A stretch of 5,766 nt of DNA. Origin: Clostridium sp. SCN 57-10. Lineage in GTDB: Bacteria; Bacillota; Clostridia; Oscillospirales; Butyricicoccaceae. Shown here piece by piece: positions 3,886 through 5,766 of this stretch. The number at the start of each line of letters is the position of its first letter. Within the stretch, counting starts at the first letter, position 1. The translations under genes were made by a program, and so were the position numbers. The DNA lies in assembly GCA_001725215.1 (NCBI GenBank), contig MEFT01000111.1:1-5766 (forward strand), written 5' to 3'. The notes beneath the pieces are model-generated. The model did no database searches and had not been told where the DNA came from. It saw only the letters and a list, made by a program, of their open reading frames with translations.

Positions 3886-5766
3886 CTATGATACCATTTT
3901 AGCAATGGCTTCTTCCAGCTTTGCGGCCATGGCGCGCAGCTTGTCGGCCTTTTCGCGCTCTGCCGCGACGATTTTTTCGGGTGCCTTGGCGATAAAGCTT
4001 TCATTCGTCAGCTTGCTCTCCACCTTTTCAAGGTGCGAGAGAGTCTGCGCCAGCTCGCGCGTCAAACGCTCGCGCTCGGCGTCAAGGTCGACAAGGTCGG
4101 AAAGCGGCATGAAAAGGCGCGCCGCGTCGGTCACCATAGACGCCATATCGCCCGTTTCCGCAGGTGCCTGCGCGGCGATATGCACCACGCTTGCCGAAGC
4201 AAGCTTGCGCAAAAACGGCTCTGCGCCGGCAAACAGATCGGGCTTTTCAGTCACGATGAGAATGTCCGCCTTGCGGGAGGGGGGCACGTTCATCTCCGCG
4301 CGGCGGTTGCGCACGGCGCGGATGGCGTCCATGATATGGCGCATTTCCTCCTCAGCGGCGGGGAAGCTGCGCGATGCGTCAAAGGTCGGCCACGCGGACA
4401 CCATGATGGAGTCCTCCGTGCCGTTCACCGCCTGCCACACCTGCTCGGTGAGAAACGGCATAAACGGATGCAGCAGCTTCATCGCGCCGCACAGCACCCA
4501 GCCGAGCACGCGCTGTGCGCGCAGCGAAGCCTCTGCGTCGTCGCCCGTCAGGCGGGTTTTGCACAGCTCGATATACCAGTCGCAGTATTCGTCCCAAATG
4601 AAGGAATAGAGCTTGTCGGCGGCGACGCCCAGCTCGAAGCGGTCGAGGTTTTCCGTCACCTCGCGCGTCAGTGTGTTAAAGCGCGACACGATCCATTTGT
4701 CCTCAAGGTCAAGCGCATCGGGCAGCGAGAGATCGTTGGTCTGCAGGTTCATCATGACAAAGCGCGAGGCATTCCAAATCTTATTTGCAAAGTTGCGGCT
4801 CGCCTCCACGCGCTCCTGCATGAAGCGGGTGTCGTTTCCGGGGCTGTTGCCCGTGATAAGCGTAAAGCGCAGCGCGTCCGCGCCGTATTCGTCGATGATC
4901 TGCAGCGGGTCGATGCCGTTGCCGAGCGATTTTGACATTTTACGCCCCTGCGCGTCGCGCACCAGACTGTGGATGAACACCGTCTTGAACGGGCGCTCTT
5001 TCATCTGCTCCATGGCGGAGAAGATCATGCGCGCCACCCAGAAGAAAATGATGTCATAACCGGTCACGAGCACGTCGGTCGGGTAGAAATAGTCAAGCTC
5101 GGGCGTCTCTTCGGGCCAGCCGAGCGTGGAAAACGGCCAGAGCGCCGAGCTGAACCAAGTGTCGAGCACGTCTTCGTCCTGCCGCAGGTTGCGGCTTCCG
5201 CACTTGGGGCACGCTTCGGGTTTCTCGCGCGAAACGGTCATTTCGCCGCAGTCGTCGCAGTAATAGGCGGGGATCTGATGCCCCCACCACAGCTGGCGCG
5301 AAATGCACCAGTCGTGCACGTTTTCCATCCAGTTGGTATAGGTTTTGGTGAAGCGCTCGGGCACGAACTTGATTTCTCCGTCGCGCACGACGCGCAGCCC
5401 CTCGCCGGCGAGCGGCTCCATGCGCACAAACCACTGGTCGCTCGTGATGGGTTCCACCGTCGTGCTGCAGCGGTAGCAGTTGCCCACGTTGTGCGCGTGG
5501 TCCTCAGTCTTGACGAGCCATCCGCCCGCCTCAAGGTCGGCGAGGACGGCCTTGCGCGCCGACATGCGGTCAAGCCCGTGGTATTTGCCGCCGTTTTCGT
5601 TGATGCGCGCGTCCTCGTCCATGATGAGCAGGAATTCGAGGTCATGCCGCTTGCCCATTTCGAAGTCGTTGGGGTCGTGGCACGGCGTCACCTTCACGCA
5701 GCCGGTGCCGAAGTCCATCTCCACGTAGTCGTCGGCAAAGATGGGAATGGGGCGGTTCATCAGCGG
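3886..5766 (-). CDS. valS: Valyl-tRNA synthetase, C-terminal 626 residues (5' end outside window)
   Basis: ValRS is a class I synthetase that charges tRNA-Val and edits mischarged threonine. The frame is open through the right edge, so roughly 250 N-terminal residues including the HIGH motif are missing (B. subtilis ValRS is about 880). The Met at 5760 is internal. Visible in order are part of the CP1 editing domain with HDPNDFE (5679-5659), a CYRC pair (5478-5467), ISRQLWWGHQIPAYY, a second pair of CxxC motifs (CDDC and CPKC, 5259-5200) that looks like a zinc ribbon, DVLDTWFSSALWPFSTLGWP, and KMSKS (4941-4927), the ATP-binding loop. An anticodon-binding domain follows, then the C-terminal coiled coil that gives ValRS its tRNA arm (from about 4089 to the stop). 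One variation is TPCHDPND where TPAHDPND is usual. Promoter and any T-box leader would lie off the right edge. Confidence 0.97.
   Translation of the reverse strand, partial: PLMNRPIPIFADDYVEMDFGTGCVKVTPCHDPNDFEMGKRHDLEFLLIMDEDARINENGGKYHGLDRMSARKAVLADLEAGGWLVKTEDHAHNVGNCYRCSTTVEPITSDQWFVRMEPLAGEGLRVVRDGEIKFVPERFTKTYTNWMENVHDWCISRQLWWGHQIPAYYCDDCGEMTVSREKPEACPKCGSRNLRQDEDVLDTWFSSALWPFSTLGWPEETPELDYFYPTDVLVTGYDIIFFWVARMIFSAMEQMKERPFKTVFIHSLVRDAQGRKMSKSLGNGIDPLQIIDEYGADALRFTLITGNSPGNDTRFMQERVEASRNFANKIWNASRFVMMNLQTNDLSLPDALDLEDKWIVSRFNTLTREVTENLDRFELGVAADKLYSFIWDEYCDWYIELCKTRLTGDDAEASLRAQRVLGWVLCGAMKLLHPFMPFLTEQVWQAVNGTEDSIMVSAWPTFDASRSFPAAEEEMRHIMDAIRAVRNRRAEMNVPPSRKADILIVTEKPDLFAGAEPFLRKLASASVVHIAAQAPAETGDMASMVTDAARLFMPLSDLVDLDAERERLTRELAQTLSHLEKVESKLTNESFIAKAPEKIVAAEREKADKLRAMAAKLEEAIAKMVS

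Noticed and set aside
4033..4935. 300-codon open frame on the plus strand opposite valS
   Set aside because: It is antisense to conserved valS sequence, has a composition typical of a shadow frame, and has no recognisable domain.
1..5766. CRISPR repeat-spacer array
   Set aside because: No regularly spaced repeats of 25-40 bases were seen on either strand. Any array would be beyond the left edge.

Overview
This window looks like chromosomal DNA from a GC-rich, endospore-forming member of the Firmicutes, probably a clostridial lineage such as the Oscillospirales (an inference). The basis is a complete spoIIAA-spoIIAB-sigF operon, which only endospore formers carry, together with strong Shine-Dalgarno sites and GC-rich coding sequence with AT-rich gaps. 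All six real genes lie on the minus strand, so transcription runs from the right edge to the left edge.

Right to left, the layout has three transcription blocks. (1) valS, whose 5' end lies beyond the right edge, is followed 30 bases later by folC. This housekeeping pair joins tRNA-Val charging to folate polyglutamylation and ends at a strong UUCG-capped intrinsic terminator (2513-2544). (2) spoIIAA, spoIIAB and sigF form the forespore sigma-F switch: anti-anti-sigma factor, anti-sigma kinase and sigma factor. The genes are tightly coupled, and a second intrinsic terminator (971-996) closes the block. (3) After an AT-rich gap of 195 bases comes the first 273 codons of cas3, the HD nuclease-helicase of a type I CRISPR-Cas system, most likely subtype I-C. 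It runs off the left edge, and the rest of the cas operon and any CRISPR array would lie beyond position 1.

The cas3 reading frame is open to the window edge and starts at GTG 821. The HD-nuclease residues and the helicase Walker A motif are intact as far as the sequence goes. The gap upstream of cas3 holds a plausible sigma-A promoter, a perfect 7-bp inverted repeat where an operator or leader hairpin might sit, and short direct repeats upstream of the promoter. These are the least explained parts of the window.

I see no CRISPR repeats, transposon, tRNA, rRNA or attachment site. No stretch longer than 300 bases lacks a gene. The two larger gaps are 822-1016 and 2473-2571, and both are described in the features.
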